Origin: Porticoccus sp. W117
Lineage (GTDB): Bacteria > Pseudomonadota > Gammaproteobacteria > Pseudomonadales > Porticoccaceae
Length of the DNA stretch: 64,000 nucleotides
Assembly: GCF_030341905.1 (NCBI RefSeq)
Contig: NZ_JATAAF010000011.1
Coordinates: forward strand, 1-64,000
Reading direction: 5' to 3'
Within the stretch, counting starts at the first letter, position 1. Each line of letters begins with the position of its first letter. The notes under the pieces are model-generated. The model ran no database searches. It worked only from the letters and a program-made list of their open reading frames with translations, and was not told where the DNA came from. Below, piece after piece: positions 30,842 to 39,132 of the stretch. The position numbers and the translations under genes were made by a program.

Positions 30842-31831
30842 TCAAGCCTGCTGAATCAGCCGATACGGCAATTGTTTTTCGTCAATGCAGGTGATCACTT
30901 TGTTGTCCCGATATTCCTGAATCGCTTGATCCACCAGCTCCCGCTGTAAGTGTGGCGCCAGCATGGCGATAAAGTCGTAGGTAAAATTGCTCAGATACAG
31001 GTCTTCACGAAAGCCGATCCAGGTAGTGTAGGTGGGCAGTATGTCGTGGGTGCTGATGGCCACAAGATCGTTGTCCTGCACCGGGTGGTAGGCCATGTTG
31101 GCCACAAAACCGATACCAAGTCCTTCGCGCACGTAAGTTTTGATCACGTCTGCGTCTCGGGCGGTGATGGCGATATTCGGCTCCAGCCCGGCCTTTCGAA
31201 TTGCATCCACCAGAGTCGAGCGGTCCGTTGAACTGAACAGGTAAGTCACAATCGGGTAGCGGACGATGTCTTCCAGCTCCGGTTGATCCAGCTTCGCCAG
31301 AGGGTGGTCGCGAGGTATCAGCAGAGCCTGATCCCAGTAATAGCAGGGCAGGGTGACCATATTGTTGCGCCGTGGCTTGGCGCTGCTGGCGATGGCAAAG
31401 TCCACGTGGCCGGTTTTCAGCCACTCGTCAATTTGATCATTGGTGCCCTGGTGCAGATCCAGCTGTACATCCGGGTAAAGCTCGCGGAATTTGCTGAAGA
31501 TATCCGGCAGCACATAGCGGGCCTGAGTATGGGTGGTGCCAATGGTGAAGACGCCGCCGTGCTCATTTTGCAGGTCGTCCGACAACTGCTTGATATTGTC
31601 CACTTCACGGAGAATATTCTTCGCCTTCACCAGTACCTGCTCGCCGGCCTCGGTAATGCCATCAAGGGTCTTGCCGCTGCGGGAAAACAGCCGCAGGCCA
31701 AGTTCTTCCTCAAGCAGTTTCAGCTGCTTGCTGACCCCTGGCTGCGAGGTGTACAGCTGTTCAGAGGCGGCGGTAATGTTGAAACCGTTTTCGGCAATGG
31801 CAACAAAATAGCGCAGTTGCTGCAGTTTCAT
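30842..31831 (-). CDS. cysB: LysR-type regulator CysB of cysteine synthesis
   Basis: The product is 329 residues from ATG 31831 (MKLQQLRYFVAIAENGFNIT). The frame is open 96 bp further upstream, but that part is not conserved-looking. The winged helix-turn-helix is at about 15-60 (SEQLYTSQPGVSKQLKLLEEEL), and the C-terminal two-lobe effector domain binds N-acetylserine or sulfate (GTTHTQARYVLP). CysB activates cys genes during sulfur limitation; its place in the middle of the cys cluster supports this over the related Cbl. Confidence 0.94.
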   Translation of the reverse strand: MKLQQLRYFVAIAENGFNITAASEQLYTSQPGVSKQLKLLEEELGLRLFSRSGKTLDGITEAGEQVLVKAKNILREVDNIKQLSDDLQNEHGGVFTIGTTHTQARYVLPDIFSKFRELYPDVQLDLHQGTNDQIDEWLKTGHVDFAIASSAKPRRNNMVTLPCYYWDQALLIPRDHPLAKLDQPELEDIVRYPIVTYLFSSTDRSTLVDAIRKAGLEPNIAITARDADVIKTYVREGLGIGFVANMAYHPVQDNDLVAISTHDILPTYTTWIGFREDLYLSNFTYDFIAMLAPHLQRELVDQAIQEYRDNKVITCIDEKQLPYRLIQQA

Positions 31832-32112
31832 AAACAGGCTCTCACGAACAGCGGTGTTTGCGCGCTGTCGGGTAGTGGCGTAAAAAAGCCACCTGGCCGA
31901 GGCCCGGTGGCAGTCAATGTGTTGCATTGCCCGGATGGCAGAACGTTGCCCTCAAGGAAGGGGCGGTTTTTTAACATGAACAAATGTTTCATATCAAACA
32001 GTATAGAGTGTTAATAACGAAAAAATATTAACAAATAAGAAGAGATTATTTTTTTATAGTTCCCCCGGTAGCTACATTGGCCCGACCTTTATTTTGGCAG
32101 TAGCAGTGCCTT

Positions 32113-33588
32113 ATGAATTATTTTCCTCTTTTCGCCAACCTTCGTAACAAGCCTGTTCTTGTGGTTGGTGCTGGCAACATCGCCTGTCGCAAAATTGAAC
32201 TGTTGCGCAAAACCGGCGCCCACATAAACGTAGTGGCCAAAGCCGCTTGTGAGCAGGCTTTGCAGTGGCACGATGAGGGTGTTATCTCCCTGCGTTTGGG
32301 GGAATTCCAAACTTCCGACCTGGACGGTCAATGGCTGGTGGTTGCCGCCACAGAAAATTCTGCGGTGAACTGCGCTGTAGAACAAGCAGCAGTTGAGCGG
32401 CAGCTATTGGTGAATGTGGTGGACGATCGCGAACTGAGCCACTTTGTAGTGCCTTCCGTGATCGATCGCCACCCGGTTCAGGTGGCCATCTCAACCGGTG
32501 GCGAAGCGCCGGTACTGGCCCGCAGCCTGCGCGCTCAGTTGGAAGCCCAGTTGCCGTCTTCACTGGGTCGCCTGGCCACTCTGATGGGCCATTGGCGCGA
32601 TGCGGTCAAACAAAAACTCAAGCGCCCCGGGCAACGACGGCAGTTTTGGGAGCAGGTTTTGGCCTCGGCTGTTCCCCAATTGGTCTATCAGGAACAAGAT
32701 CAGCGGGCAGAAGCCAGTATGCTGCGCCTGCTCAACAGTGATGACAGCCCTGAGCGCGATAATAATGGCCCTGAGCGTGGCCACGTCAGTCTGGTAGGCG
32801 CCGGCCCTGGCGATCCGGAGCTGCTCACCATCAAAGCCCTGCAGCGTATTCAGACTGCCGATGTGGTGTATTACGACAACCTGGTCAGCGATGACGTGTT
32901 GGAGTTGATTCGTCGCGATGCTGACCGCGTCTACGTCGGCAAAAAGGCCGGTGCGCACAGTTGCAGCCAGAGCCACATACAGGAACAACTGCGCGACGCC
33001 GCTCTGGCGGGCAAGCGGGTAGTGCGCCTGAAAGGGGGGGATCCTTTTGTGTTTGGGCGCGGCGGTGAAGAACTTGAAGTGCTGGCAGAAGCAGGCGTCA
33101 GCTTTGATGTAGTGCCGGGAATTACAGCAGCGGCGGCTACTGCCGCCTATACTGGTATACCACTGACCCACCGCGATTATTCCCACTCTGCGATTCTGGT
33201 GACCGGTCACGGTAAATCGGCGCAGGGGGAAGACAGCAGCGACGTGGATTGGCAGGCATTGGCTCGCAGCAAGCAGACCCTGGCTATCTATATGGGTCTT
33301 AAAAAGTCTCCCGTGATTGCTGAGCAGCTGATCGCCCACGGTCGTTCGCCGCAAACACCACTGGTGATTGTCGAGCGGGCCACCACTGACAAGCAGCGCC
33401 AGATCAGTGGTGTACTCAAAGACTTGCCGCAACTTGTCGAGAGTCATGGGGTCGAATCCCCCGCCATGATTTTGATTGGCGAAGTCTGCCAGCTGGCAGG
33501 GCGCTACGCCTGGTTTGGTGATCAGCCTGTTGATGAGCAGCTTATAGATGAGAGTCAGCCGGTTAAACAACAAGCCTCCGGCTTTTAA
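32113..33588 (+). CDS. cysG: Siroheme synthase
   Basis: The product is 491 residues. The N-terminal half (about 1-210) is the NAD-dependent precorrin-2 dehydrogenase/ferrochelatase (PVLVVGAGNIACRKIELL). The C-terminal half (about 220-465) is uroporphyrinogen-III C-methyltransferase (SLVGAGPGDPELLTIKA, RLKGGDPFVFGRGGEE, GITAAAATAAYTGIPLTHRD). It makes siroheme for CysI, which explains its place here. It diverges from cysB across a 281-bp AT-rich region that probably carries both promoters. Confidence 0.96.
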   Translation: MNYFPLFANLRNKPVLVVGAGNIACRKIELLRKTGAHINVVAKAACEQALQWHDEGVISLRLGEFQTSDLDGQWLVVAATENSAVNCAVEQAAVERQLLVNVVDDRELSHFVVPSVIDRHPVQVAISTGGEAPVLARSLRAQLEAQLPSSLGRLATLMGHWRDAVKQKLKRPGQRRQFWEQVLASAVPQLVYQEQDQRAEASMLRLLNSDDSPERDNNGPERGHVSLVGAGPGDPELLTIKALQRIQTADVVYYDNLVSDDVLELIRRDADRVYVGKKAGAHSCSQSHIQEQLRDAALAGKRVVRLKGGDPFVFGRGGEELEVLAEAGVSFDVVPGITAAAATAAYTGIPLTHRDYSHSAILVTGHGKSAQGEDSSDVDWQALARSKQTLAIYMGLKKSPVIAEQLIAHGRSPQTPLVIVERATTDKQRQISGVLKDLPQLVESHGVESPAMILIGEVCQLAGRYAWFGDQPVDEQLIDESQPVKQQASGF

Positions 33589-33591
33589 CCT

Positions 33592-33616
33592 GAATCCAAT
33601 CTTGCGGACTCAGGCT
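33592..33616. repeat. Small imperfect hairpin between cysG and cysK
   Basis: CCTGAATCC and GGACTCAGG pair with one mismatch around an AATCTTG loop. The left arm is identical to the first nine bases of the 160-bp MITE-like element, but the remainder is unrelated and no T run follows. Confidence 0.45.
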
Positions 33617-33644
33617 TAATTCAACTAACAATAAGGGTACTGAA

Positions 33645-34607
33645 ATGATTTACGACAATATTCTGCAAACCATTGGTCGCACTCCGGTTGTTAAGGTCAA
33701 TCGCCTGGGGCCTGACCATGTCAATCTGTTTGTCAAAGTGGAATCGTTTAACCCCTTGGCATCGGTAAAAGACCGCCTTGCTATTGCCATCGTCGAAGAC
33801 GCAGAGCGCAAGGGAATTTTGAAACCGGGCCAGACTATTATCGAAGCCACATCGGGCAATACCGGTATCGCCCTGGCTATGGTGGCGGCTGCCAAGGGTT
33901 ATCCCTTTGTTGCCACCATGGTTGAGACCTTTTCTGTAGAACGTCGCAAATTGATGAAGGCTCTGGGCGCCAAAGTGATCCTGACGCCAGCGGCGGAGCG
34001 GGCCAGCGGTATGGTACGCCTTGCGGAAGAACTGGCGGAGAAAAATGGCTGGTTCCTGGCCCGTCAGTTTGAAAACCAGGCCAACCCGGAATATCACCGC
34101 AATACCACGGCCCCGGAAATTCTGCGCGACTTTGCCGGCCAGCGCCTGGACTACTTTGTTAGTGGCTATGGTACCGGTGGCACCATTACTGGTGTGGGTG
34201 AAGTGCTGAAAGTGGCTCGCCCGGAAGTCAAAATTGTCGGTACTGAGCCGGAAGGTGCCGCTTTGCTGGCAGGTAACGAGTGGCAGCCACACAAAATTCA
34301 GGGCTGGACGCCGGACTTTATCCCCGAAGTGATGAATCGCGATGTGATTGATGAGGTCATTCCGGTGAATGACACCGTGGCTCGCGATACCGCTTTGGCA
34401 CTGGCCCAGCAAGAAGGTATTTTCGTGGGTATTTCCGCCGGTGGTACGTTTGCCACCGCCTTGAAAGTGGCAGAAACGGCACCGGCTGGCAGCAACATCC
34501 TGGCCATGTTGCCGGATACCGGCGAGCGTTACCTGAGTACCTTCCTGTTTGATGACATCAGTGAAGAGTCCGACGACCTGTGGCTGCAACAAGTGACTGG
34601 TCAGTAA
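33645..34607 (+). CDS. cysK: Cysteine synthase (O-acetylserine sulfhydrylase)
   Basis: The product is 320 residues. It makes cysteine from O-acetylserine and sulfide with pyridoxal phosphate. The PLP lysine is K42 in SFNPLASVKDRLA, and TSGNTGIALA and GYGTGGTITGVGEVL bind the substrate and cofactor phosphate. The SVKDR motif and length fit the CysK class. A CysM assignment is less likely but not excluded without an alignment. It lies between cysG and cysH as part of the cluster. The start follows AATAAGGGT. Confidence 0.92.
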   Translation: MIYDNILQTIGRTPVVKVNRLGPDHVNLFVKVESFNPLASVKDRLAIAIVEDAERKGILKPGQTIIEATSGNTGIALAMVAAAKGYPFVATMVETFSVERRKLMKALGAKVILTPAAERASGMVRLAEELAEKNGWFLARQFENQANPEYHRNTTAPEILRDFAGQRLDYFVSGYGTGGTITGVGEVLKVARPEVKIVGTEPEGAALLAGNEWQPHKIQGWTPDFIPEVMNRDVIDEVIPVNDTVARDTALALAQQEGIFVGISAGGTFATALKVAETAPAGSNILAMLPDTGERYLSTFLFDDISEESDDLWLQQVTGQ

Positions 34608-34691
34608 GTTGTTGTATGGCAGCCTGGCTCAGTCTGGGCTGCCGTTTATGCCCCAGGTTTAAAGCAAGCATTTTTTCTGTTGAGTTTTCCC

Positions 34692-35450
34692 ATGTCCCTG
34701 ACCCAAAAAACCGCCCAGCTGGTGGCTCGCCTTGGCGAAATCGCTAGCGAACATCGCCCGGTTGCCCTTGCCAACAGCCTCAGTATTGAGGATATGGTGC
34801 TTACCCATCTGATCCTGGAAAACAAGATTCCGGTGGAGATCTTTTCCCTGGATACCGGTCGCCTCCATGAGGAGACCCTGAAAGTGATCGATGATGTGCG
34901 CGAGCGCTACGGCTATCGTATTGCGGTGTACTATCCGGATGCGGAAGAACTGCAGGCCTATGTGGCAAATAACGGCGTCAATGGCTTTTATAACTCTGTG
35001 GAGCAGCGCAAGGGTTGTTGCCATGTGCGCAAGGTGCGCCCACTGCAGAGAGCCCTCAAAGGCAAGCAGGCGTGGATTACCGGCATGCGCCGCAGCCACG
35101 GGGAAACCCGCACCGACCTACAGGAAAAGCAGTGGGACAGTGGCAACGGTTTGTGGAAGTACAATCCACTGGCCGATTGGCAGGAAAAGGAAATCTGGCA
35201 GCTGATTCGCGATAACCAGATTCCCTACAACAGCCTTTACGACAAGCACTACGCCAGTATTGGCTGCCAGCCCTGTACCCGTTCCATCACCATGGGCGAG
35301 GACGTGCGTGCCGGGCGTTGGTGGTGGGAAGACCCGCAAAACAAGGAGTGTGGGCTCCACGTTGAAGCGACCCCAATCAGTATTTTGCCCGCCGATGATT
35401 CACCGGCCGAAGTAGGCCAACGCTCTTATGATGGCGGTGATCAGGGGTAG
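34692..35450 (+). CDS. cysH: Assimilatory APS reductase (4Fe-4S type CysH)
   Basis: The product is 252 residues from ATG 34692. It reduces activated sulfate to sulfite with thioredoxin. Besides the PP-loop-like SIEDMVLTH, it has the cysteine set that binds a 4Fe-4S cluster (C109-C110 in RKGCCHVRK; C192 and C195 in GCQPCTRS) and the catalytic C220 in ECGLH. In this family the four extra cysteines mark adenylylsulfate (APS) reductases; PAPS reductases such as E. coli CysH lack them. It therefore probably acts on APS, matching the kinase-less CysN. Confidence 0.94.
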   Translation: MSLTQKTAQLVARLGEIASEHRPVALANSLSIEDMVLTHLILENKIPVEIFSLDTGRLHEETLKVIDDVRERYGYRIAVYYPDAEELQAYVANNGVNGFYNSVEQRKGCCHVRKVRPLQRALKGKQAWITGMRRSHGETRTDLQEKQWDSGNGLWKYNPLADWQEKEIWQLIRDNQIPYNSLYDKHYASIGCQPCTRSITMGEDVRAGRWWWEDPQNKECGLHVEATPISILPADDSPAEVGQRSYDGGDQG

Positions 35451-35456
35451 GCAGTT

Positions 35457-35545
35457 GTCATCCTGAGGAGGCGAAGCCGACGTGAGGATCTCACAACCAT
35501 GAGACTTGTGAGATTCTCACGTCCGGGTACCCACCCCAGAATGAC
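35457..35545. repeat. Dispersed palindrome, family A copy 2
   Basis: It starts GTCATCCTGAGGAGGCGAAG and contains GTGAGGATCTCA pairing with TGTGAGATTCTCAC. The right end (AGAATGAC) is worn compared with copies at 56474 and 60358. It lies between cysH and rluA. Confidence 0.8.
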
Positions 35546-35588
35546 ATGAAAGTATTAAAATGGTCGTCTGATTTTTCAGGCACCAACC

Positions 35589-36251
35589 ATGAGCCAATTT
35601 CACTACCAACCACCGCAAAATCCACTGGATATTGTCCATGTGGATGACCACCTTATTGTGCTCAATAAACCTTGCGGCCTGCTGACCGTGCCAGGCCGTT
35701 TGCCTGAGCACAGGGATTCTCTGGCCCTGCGGGTACAGCAGCAATACTCCGGCGCTTTGGTGGTGCACCGCCTGGATATGGATACTTCCGGCATTGTGGT
35801 GATGGCCTTAAACCAGCAAAGTCATCGTCATCTCAGTCGTCAGTTTCAGGATCGGCATACCCAAAAAGCCTACTACGCCTGGGTATGGGGGGAGGTGGCC
35901 GAGCACAGAGGCAGCGTTGACCTGCCGTTAATTTGCGACTGGCCCAACCGCCCACTGCAAAAAGTGGATCATGAAAACGGCAAACCTTCCCTGACCCACT
36001 GGCAGCGCCTGGCTGTTCGCCAGGTTTGTACATTGCTGGAACTACAGCCGCACACTGGGCGCTCTCATCAGCTGCGGGTGCATATGCAGGCCATCGGCCA
36101 CCCCATACTGGGTGACCGCTTCTACGCCCACACACAGGCCCTGGAAGCAGCGGATCAGCTGCAATTGCACGCCGCCAGGTTGGCGTTAGATCACCCTGTC
36201 AGCGGTGAATTGATGACCTTTGAGGTGCCGCCGCCGTTCGAATTGGGTTAG
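35589..36251 (+). CDS. rluA: Dual-specificity pseudouridine synthase RluA type
   Basis: The product is 220 residues, very close to E. coli RluA (219), which modifies U746 of 23S rRNA and U32 of some tRNAs. The catalytic Asp lies in HRLDMDTSGI, and the segments KPCGLLTVPG and LELQPHTGRSHQLRVHM are typical. It has no S4 domain, also as in RluA. The last 43 codons and the terminator are duplicated at 37060-37249, on the far side of a toxin-antitoxin module. Confidence 0.92.
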   Translation: MSQFHYQPPQNPLDIVHVDDHLIVLNKPCGLLTVPGRLPEHRDSLALRVQQQYSGALVVHRLDMDTSGIVVMALNQQSHRHLSRQFQDRHTQKAYYAWVWGEVAEHRGSVDLPLICDWPNRPLQKVDHENGKPSLTHWQRLAVRQVCTLLELQPHTGRSHQLRVHMQAIGHPILGDRFYAHTQALEAADQLQLHAARLALDHPVSGELMTFEVPPPFELG

Positions 36252-36311
36252 CGGTCGATAATAAAAAACCCGCCACGCGTTATTTGTACAGTGACGGGTT
36301 TTTACAGGTGG
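36122..36311. repeat. Direct repeat DR1: 3' end of rluA plus terminator (190 bp)
   Basis: This block matches 37060-37249 base for base except five substitutions and no indels (about 97 percent). It covers the last 130 bp of rluA and its terminator. With its partner it brackets the parDE module. Confidence 0.95.
36264..36303 (+). terminator. Terminator of rluA
   Basis: AAAAACCCGCCAC (36264-36276) pairs with GTGACGGGTTTTT (36291-36303) with one mismatch and a 14-nt loop, with A and T runs on both sides. It is duplicated at 37202-37241. Confidence 0.8.
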
Positions 36312-36405
36312 TAACAACCTCTTTGATCTATGAGGCAGCCAATGAAGGGTAGATTTAGCCTGGATTGTTTGAATCGGCTTTGGTTGGGTCAACGCTGCTC
36401 ATTGC

Positions 36406-36717
36406 CTAAGCATTGCCCTTGTGGCCAAAGTAACGCTGAATATTGGCGCTATCGAAAATAACCGACATTACCTGAATATCACACTGATACTTCCGGTAAA
36501 AGATAATGTGCCGCCCATATTCATGGCGATGGTAACCTTTCCGAAGGTCATCACATTTGCGTCCCATATCGGGATTGTCGGCCAATAGTTGCAAAGTGTT
36601 TTCTAAACCTTTGTCATATTTTTCCGCTTGAGACACTCCCCATTTTGAGGCGGTATAGAGGAATATTTCTTGGACTTGTTTCTCAGCGCGTTTTGAATAG
36701 TAGAAATTATTTGCCAT
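36406..36717 (-). CDS. ParE-type toxin (RelE/ParE family)
   Basis: The product is 103 residues from ATG 36717 (MANNFYYSKRAEKQVQEIF). It has the RelE/ParE fold pattern: two N-terminal helices (KRAEKQVQEIFLYTASKWG...AEKYDKGLENTLQLLADNP), then basic beta strands (GYHRHEYGRHIIFYRK) ending in ILFD-like VIFDSANIQRYFGHK. ParE toxins of this sort poison DNA gyrase; RelE-like mRNA cleavage cannot be excluded. Its start overlaps the antitoxin stop by 11 bp, the usual coupling. The module is less GC-rich than its neighbours, suggesting it was acquired. Confidence 0.9.
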   Translation of the reverse strand: MANNFYYSKRAEKQVQEIFLYTASKWGVSQAEKYDKGLENTLQLLADNPDMGRKCDDLRKGYHRHEYGRHIIFYRKYQCDIQVMSVIFDSANIQRYFGHKGNA

Positions 36718-36961
36718 TAAACTGTTCTTTAGCCTCGGCAATAATTTCAGCATGGGTACGCCTGCTCATTCCGCTTCCTTCTGCGGCGATCAGCTCTTGC
36801 TCAAGAAACTTATGAGTGGCTTGAAGTTCCGCTTCTTCCTTTTCCAAGAGCCTCAGCCCTGCGCGAACAGCTTCACTTGTGTTGCGATAACGGCCACTGG
36901 CTTTGAGCTGTTGTAAGAAACCATTGAAGTGATCGCCAAGATCAACGCTTGTATTTGCCAT
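36707..36961 (-). CDS. ParD-type antitoxin (ribbon-helix-helix)
   Basis: The product is 84 residues. The N-terminal half (NTSVDLGDHFNGFLQQLKASGRY.NTSEAVRAGLRLLE) is the ribbon-helix-helix of the ParD/CC2985 group, which binds the operator as a dimer. The C-terminal half wraps the toxin. It is transcribed first and overlaps the toxin by 11 bp. A dyad at 36997-37011 inside the probable promoter is the likely autoregulatory operator. Confidence 0.92.
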   Translation of the reverse strand: MANTSVDLGDHFNGFLQQLKASGRYRNTSEAVRAGLRLLEKEEAELQATHKFLEQELIAAEGSGMSRRTHAEIIAEAKEQFNGK

Positions 36962-36996
36962 GATAAAAACCTTTCAAATTGTTACCCTTCAAAAGC

Positions 36997-37029
36997 TACC
37001 AATATTTGGTATTTTCGTCAATTGGTCAA
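36997..37029 (-). promoter_or_regulatory. Probable promoter and operator of parDE
   Basis: TACCAATATTTGGTA (36997-37011) is a dyad with 6-bp arms. On the minus strand TTGACC, about 17 bp upstream of AATATT, gives a plausible sigma-70 promoter with the dyad over its -10 box. Binding of the ribbon-helix-helix antitoxin here would give autorepression. Confidence 0.5.
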
Positions 37030-37059
37030 ATTTTAGACAAGTGCGGCCAATATTAAACA

Positions 37060-37249
37060 CTACGTCCACACACAGGCCCTGGAAGCAGCGGATCAGCTGC
37101 AATTGCACGCCGCCAGGTTGGCGTTAGATCACCCTGTCAGCGGTGAATTGATGAACTTTGCGGTGCCGCCGCCGTTCGAATTGGGTTAGCGGGCGACAAT
37201 AAAAAACCCGCCACGCGTTATTTGTACAGTGACGGGTTTTTACAGGTGG
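37060..37249. repeat. Direct repeat DR2: copied end of rluA plus terminator
   Basis: This is a 190-bp copy of 36122-36311 with five substitutions. It carries a non-functional piece of rluA (no start) and the complete terminator, and its last three bases are the CCA end (complement) of tRNA-Arg. Confidence 0.95.
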
Positions 37250-37323
37250 CGCACCCGGCGCGATTTGAACGCGCGACCTTCGGCTTCGGAGGCCGACACT
37301 CTATCCAGCTGAGCTACGGGTGC
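37247..37323 (-). tRNA. tRNA-Arg(CCG)
   Basis: Read on the minus strand, GCACCCG pairs with CGGGTGC to form the acceptor stem. The D arm GTAGCTCAGCTGGATAGAG, anticodon stem TCGGC/GCCGA with loop CTCCGAA (anticodon CCG, reading CGG) and T arm with GTTCAAATC are all in place, 77 nt including an encoded CCA. The DR2 repeat abuts its 3' end. Confidence 0.96.
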
Positions 37324-37339
37324 AGTGAAATGAGCGCGC

Positions 37340-37368
37340 ATGATACTGATATTGGCTGGGGGAGTCTA
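37340..37368 (-). promoter_or_regulatory. Promoter of tRNA-Arg
   Basis: On the minus strand TAGACT (-35, complement of 37363-37368) and TATCAT (-10, complement of 37340-37345) are 17 bp apart, followed by a GC-rich discriminator GCGCGCTC typical of stable-RNA promoters. Confidence 0.6.
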
Positions 37369-37405
37369 TCTCTGCGGTGGCATTTCACCGGCACAGGTTT
37401 GGCGC

Positions 37406-37411
37406 TATAAT
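37406..37411 (+). promoter_or_regulatory. -10 box upstream of the cytochrome gene
   Basis: A consensus TATAAT lies 77 bp before the cytochrome start codon. The -35 match at 17 bp upstream (TTTCAC) is weak. Confidence 0.4.
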
Positions 37412-37487
37412 CCGCCCCTGACAGAAGTTAAGTGGGCCTGGCCCACCAGTAAGCCACGATCATAATAACAGCGTTTTGGAGCTGAAA

Positions 37488-37922
37488 ATGAGCCAACTGA
37501 AATCTTGGGGTGTATTGCTGATTGCCGCAGTGCTGGTCGCTTGTGGGTCTGACAAACAGACGGAATACTCAGCTGAACAGGAAAAAGCCATTGCTGAGCG
37601 CATTGCGCCCGCTGGCGCCTTGGCGATGGAGGGCGACCCCATTGCGTCGGCACCGGTTGCAGCGCCGAGCAATTCAGGGCCGCGCTCCGGCGAAGACATT
37701 TACAAAAAATCCTGCTTTGCCTGCCATGCTACTGGTGCTGCCGGTGCCCCCAAATTGGGTGATGCGGGCGCCTGGGCCGATCGCATCGCTCAGGGCATGG
37801 ATACTCTGAATGACCACGCCTGGAACGGTTTTAAAACCATGCCCGCCAAAGGTAACTGTTTTGACTGCTCTGAAGAGGAAATCCAGGCAGCGGTTCAATA
37901 TATTGTGGATGGTAGTCAGTAA
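37488..37922 (+). CDS. Lipoprotein c-type cytochrome (cytochrome c5-like)
   Basis: The product is 144 residues from ATG 37488 (GGAG seven bases upstream). The signal peptide ends in a lipobox, VLVAC (Cys19), so the protein is likely membrane-anchored in the periplasm. A disordered linker leads to a single heme-binding CFACH (76-80). The axial Met is probably M118 in KTMPAKGNC. Two further cysteines (CFDC, 124-127) match the cytochrome c5 subgroup. It probably shuttles electrons in respiration; the partner is not shown by context. A good terminator follows. Confidence 0.9.
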   Translation: MSQLKSWGVLLIAAVLVACGSDKQTEYSAEQEKAIAERIAPAGALAMEGDPIASAPVAAPSNSGPRSGEDIYKKSCFACHATGAAGAPKLGDAGAWADRIAQGMDTLNDHAWNGFKTMPAKGNCFDCSEEEIQAAVQYIVDGSQ

Positions 37923-37949
37923 AAGCGATAAGCCTCGCACAGAACCTTC

Positions 37950-37975
37950 AAAAGCCTCCTTCGGGAGGCTTTTTT
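37950..37975 (+). terminator. Terminator after the cytochrome gene
   Basis: AAAAGCCTCC and GGAGGCTTTT form a 10-bp stem with a TTCG tetraloop and a T tail. Confidence 0.93.
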
Positions 37976-38042
37976 GTGGCTGAACTTTCATTTCTGTACC
38001 CGGTCTTAGCGGTATCGTTTTACGACAGCAATTGGACGTTCT

Positions 38043-39122
38043 ATGCTTAATAAAAAATTTTTGTTGGTGTTCGCTGCAGCAAGTGGAATTCTGCTTCAAG
38101 CCTGTAATGTGGACACTGGTGGTATCCATGCCAATGTACAAACAGGCTCTATAGCCAGCAAAGGTGATTTTCAAATGCCCGATGATGAAACCTTGAAACA
38201 GACACTGACGCCACTGCAGTATCGTGTTGCCCGGGAAGATGGCACCGAACCGGCATTTCGCAATGAATACTGGGACAACCACGAACATGGCATCTATATA
38301 GATGTCGTATCCGGCAGAGCGTTGTTCAGTAGCCTGGATAAATACGATTCCGGCAGCGGTTGGCCCAGTTTTACCCGGCCCATCGACAGTGATGAAATTG
38401 TCGAAAAACGCGACTTCAATTTCGGCATGGTGCGTACCGAAGTACGCAGCCACACCGCCGATTCCCACCTTGGCCATGTGTTTGAAGACGGCCCAAAAGA
38501 CCGTGGTGGCCTGCGTTACTGCATCAATTCGGCGTCGATGAACTTTGTGCCACTGGCTGATATGGCGAGCCGGGGTTACAGCCAGTACCTGCAGCCATTT
38601 GCCGATGCCGGTCTGGTCGAGCTGCCGGAAACCAAGGTTGAAGTGGCCTATTTGGCTGGTGGTTGCTTCTGGGGTATGGAAGAAATCATTCGTGCCATTC
38701 CCGGTGTACTCAATACCGAAGTAGGCTACACAGGCGGCGATCTGGCGAATGCTACCTACGACGATGTGAAAAAGGGCAACACCGGCCACGCGGAAAGCAT
38801 CAAGGTAGAATTTAATTCAACCGTGTTGAGTTTCGATGTGTTGTTGCGAGACTGGTTTTTCAAAATGCACGACCCCACCACGGAAAATCGCCAGGGCAAC
38901 GATATTGGCAGTCAGTACCGCAGCGCCATTTTTTACCATTCAGATGCCCAGAAAGCGGCTGCGGAACAAGTGATCAAGGAAGTGGATGCCGCCGGTAAAT
39001 GGCCTAAAGCCATTGTTACCGAAGTAACTGCTGCCGGGGATTTCTGGGCGGCGGAAACCTACCATCAGGATTATTTGCAGAAGTATCCCAATGGTTACAC
39101 TTGCCATTGGATCAGGGATTGA
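38043..39122 (+). CDS. MsrB-MsrA fused methionine sulfoxide reductase, lipoprotein
   Basis: The product is 359 residues. A signal peptide with lipobox-like LLQAC (Cys21) suggests a membrane-anchored periplasmic enzyme. MsrB comes first (about 50-175; [18 protein letters not shown], catalytic C160 in RYCINSASM; the usual zinc cysteines are absent), then MsrA (about 198-355; catalytic C208 in [24 protein letters not shown]). Together they repair both diastereomers of oxidised methionine in proteins. The order B then A is opposite to PilB of Neisseria. It converges on tatC across a perfect palindrome. Confidence 0.93.
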   Translation: MLNKKFLLVFAAASGILLQACNVDTGGIHANVQTGSIASKGDFQMPDDETLKQTLTPLQYRVAREDGTEPAFRNEYWDNHEHGIYIDVVSGRALFSSLDKYDSGSGWPSFTRPIDSDEIVEKRDFNFGMVRTEVRSHTADSHLGHVFEDGPKDRGGLRYCINSASMNFVPLADMASRGYSQYLQPFADAGLVELPETKVEVAYLAGGCFWGMEEIIRAIPGVLNTEVGYTGGDLANATYDDVKKGNTGHAESIKVEFNSTVLSFDVLLRDWFFKMHDPTTENRQGNDIGSQYRSAIFYHSDAQKAAAEQVIKEVDAAGKWPKAIVTEVTAAGDFWAAETYHQDYLQKYPNGYTCHWIRD

Positions 39123-39132
39123 ATTTTAACTC

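Noticed and set aside
32560-33573. 337-codon minus-strand open frame opposite cysG
   Set aside because: It mirrors the reading frame of cysG and shows low-complexity antisense composition.
33592-33616. Third MITE copy between cysG and cysK
   Set aside because: Only nine bases of the terminal repeat match; the block is a 25-bp hairpin unrelated to the 160-bp interior.
36122-37249. CRISPR array or tandem satellite
   Set aside because: There are only two copies 938 bp apart with a toxin-antitoxin module between; it is a simple direct repeat.
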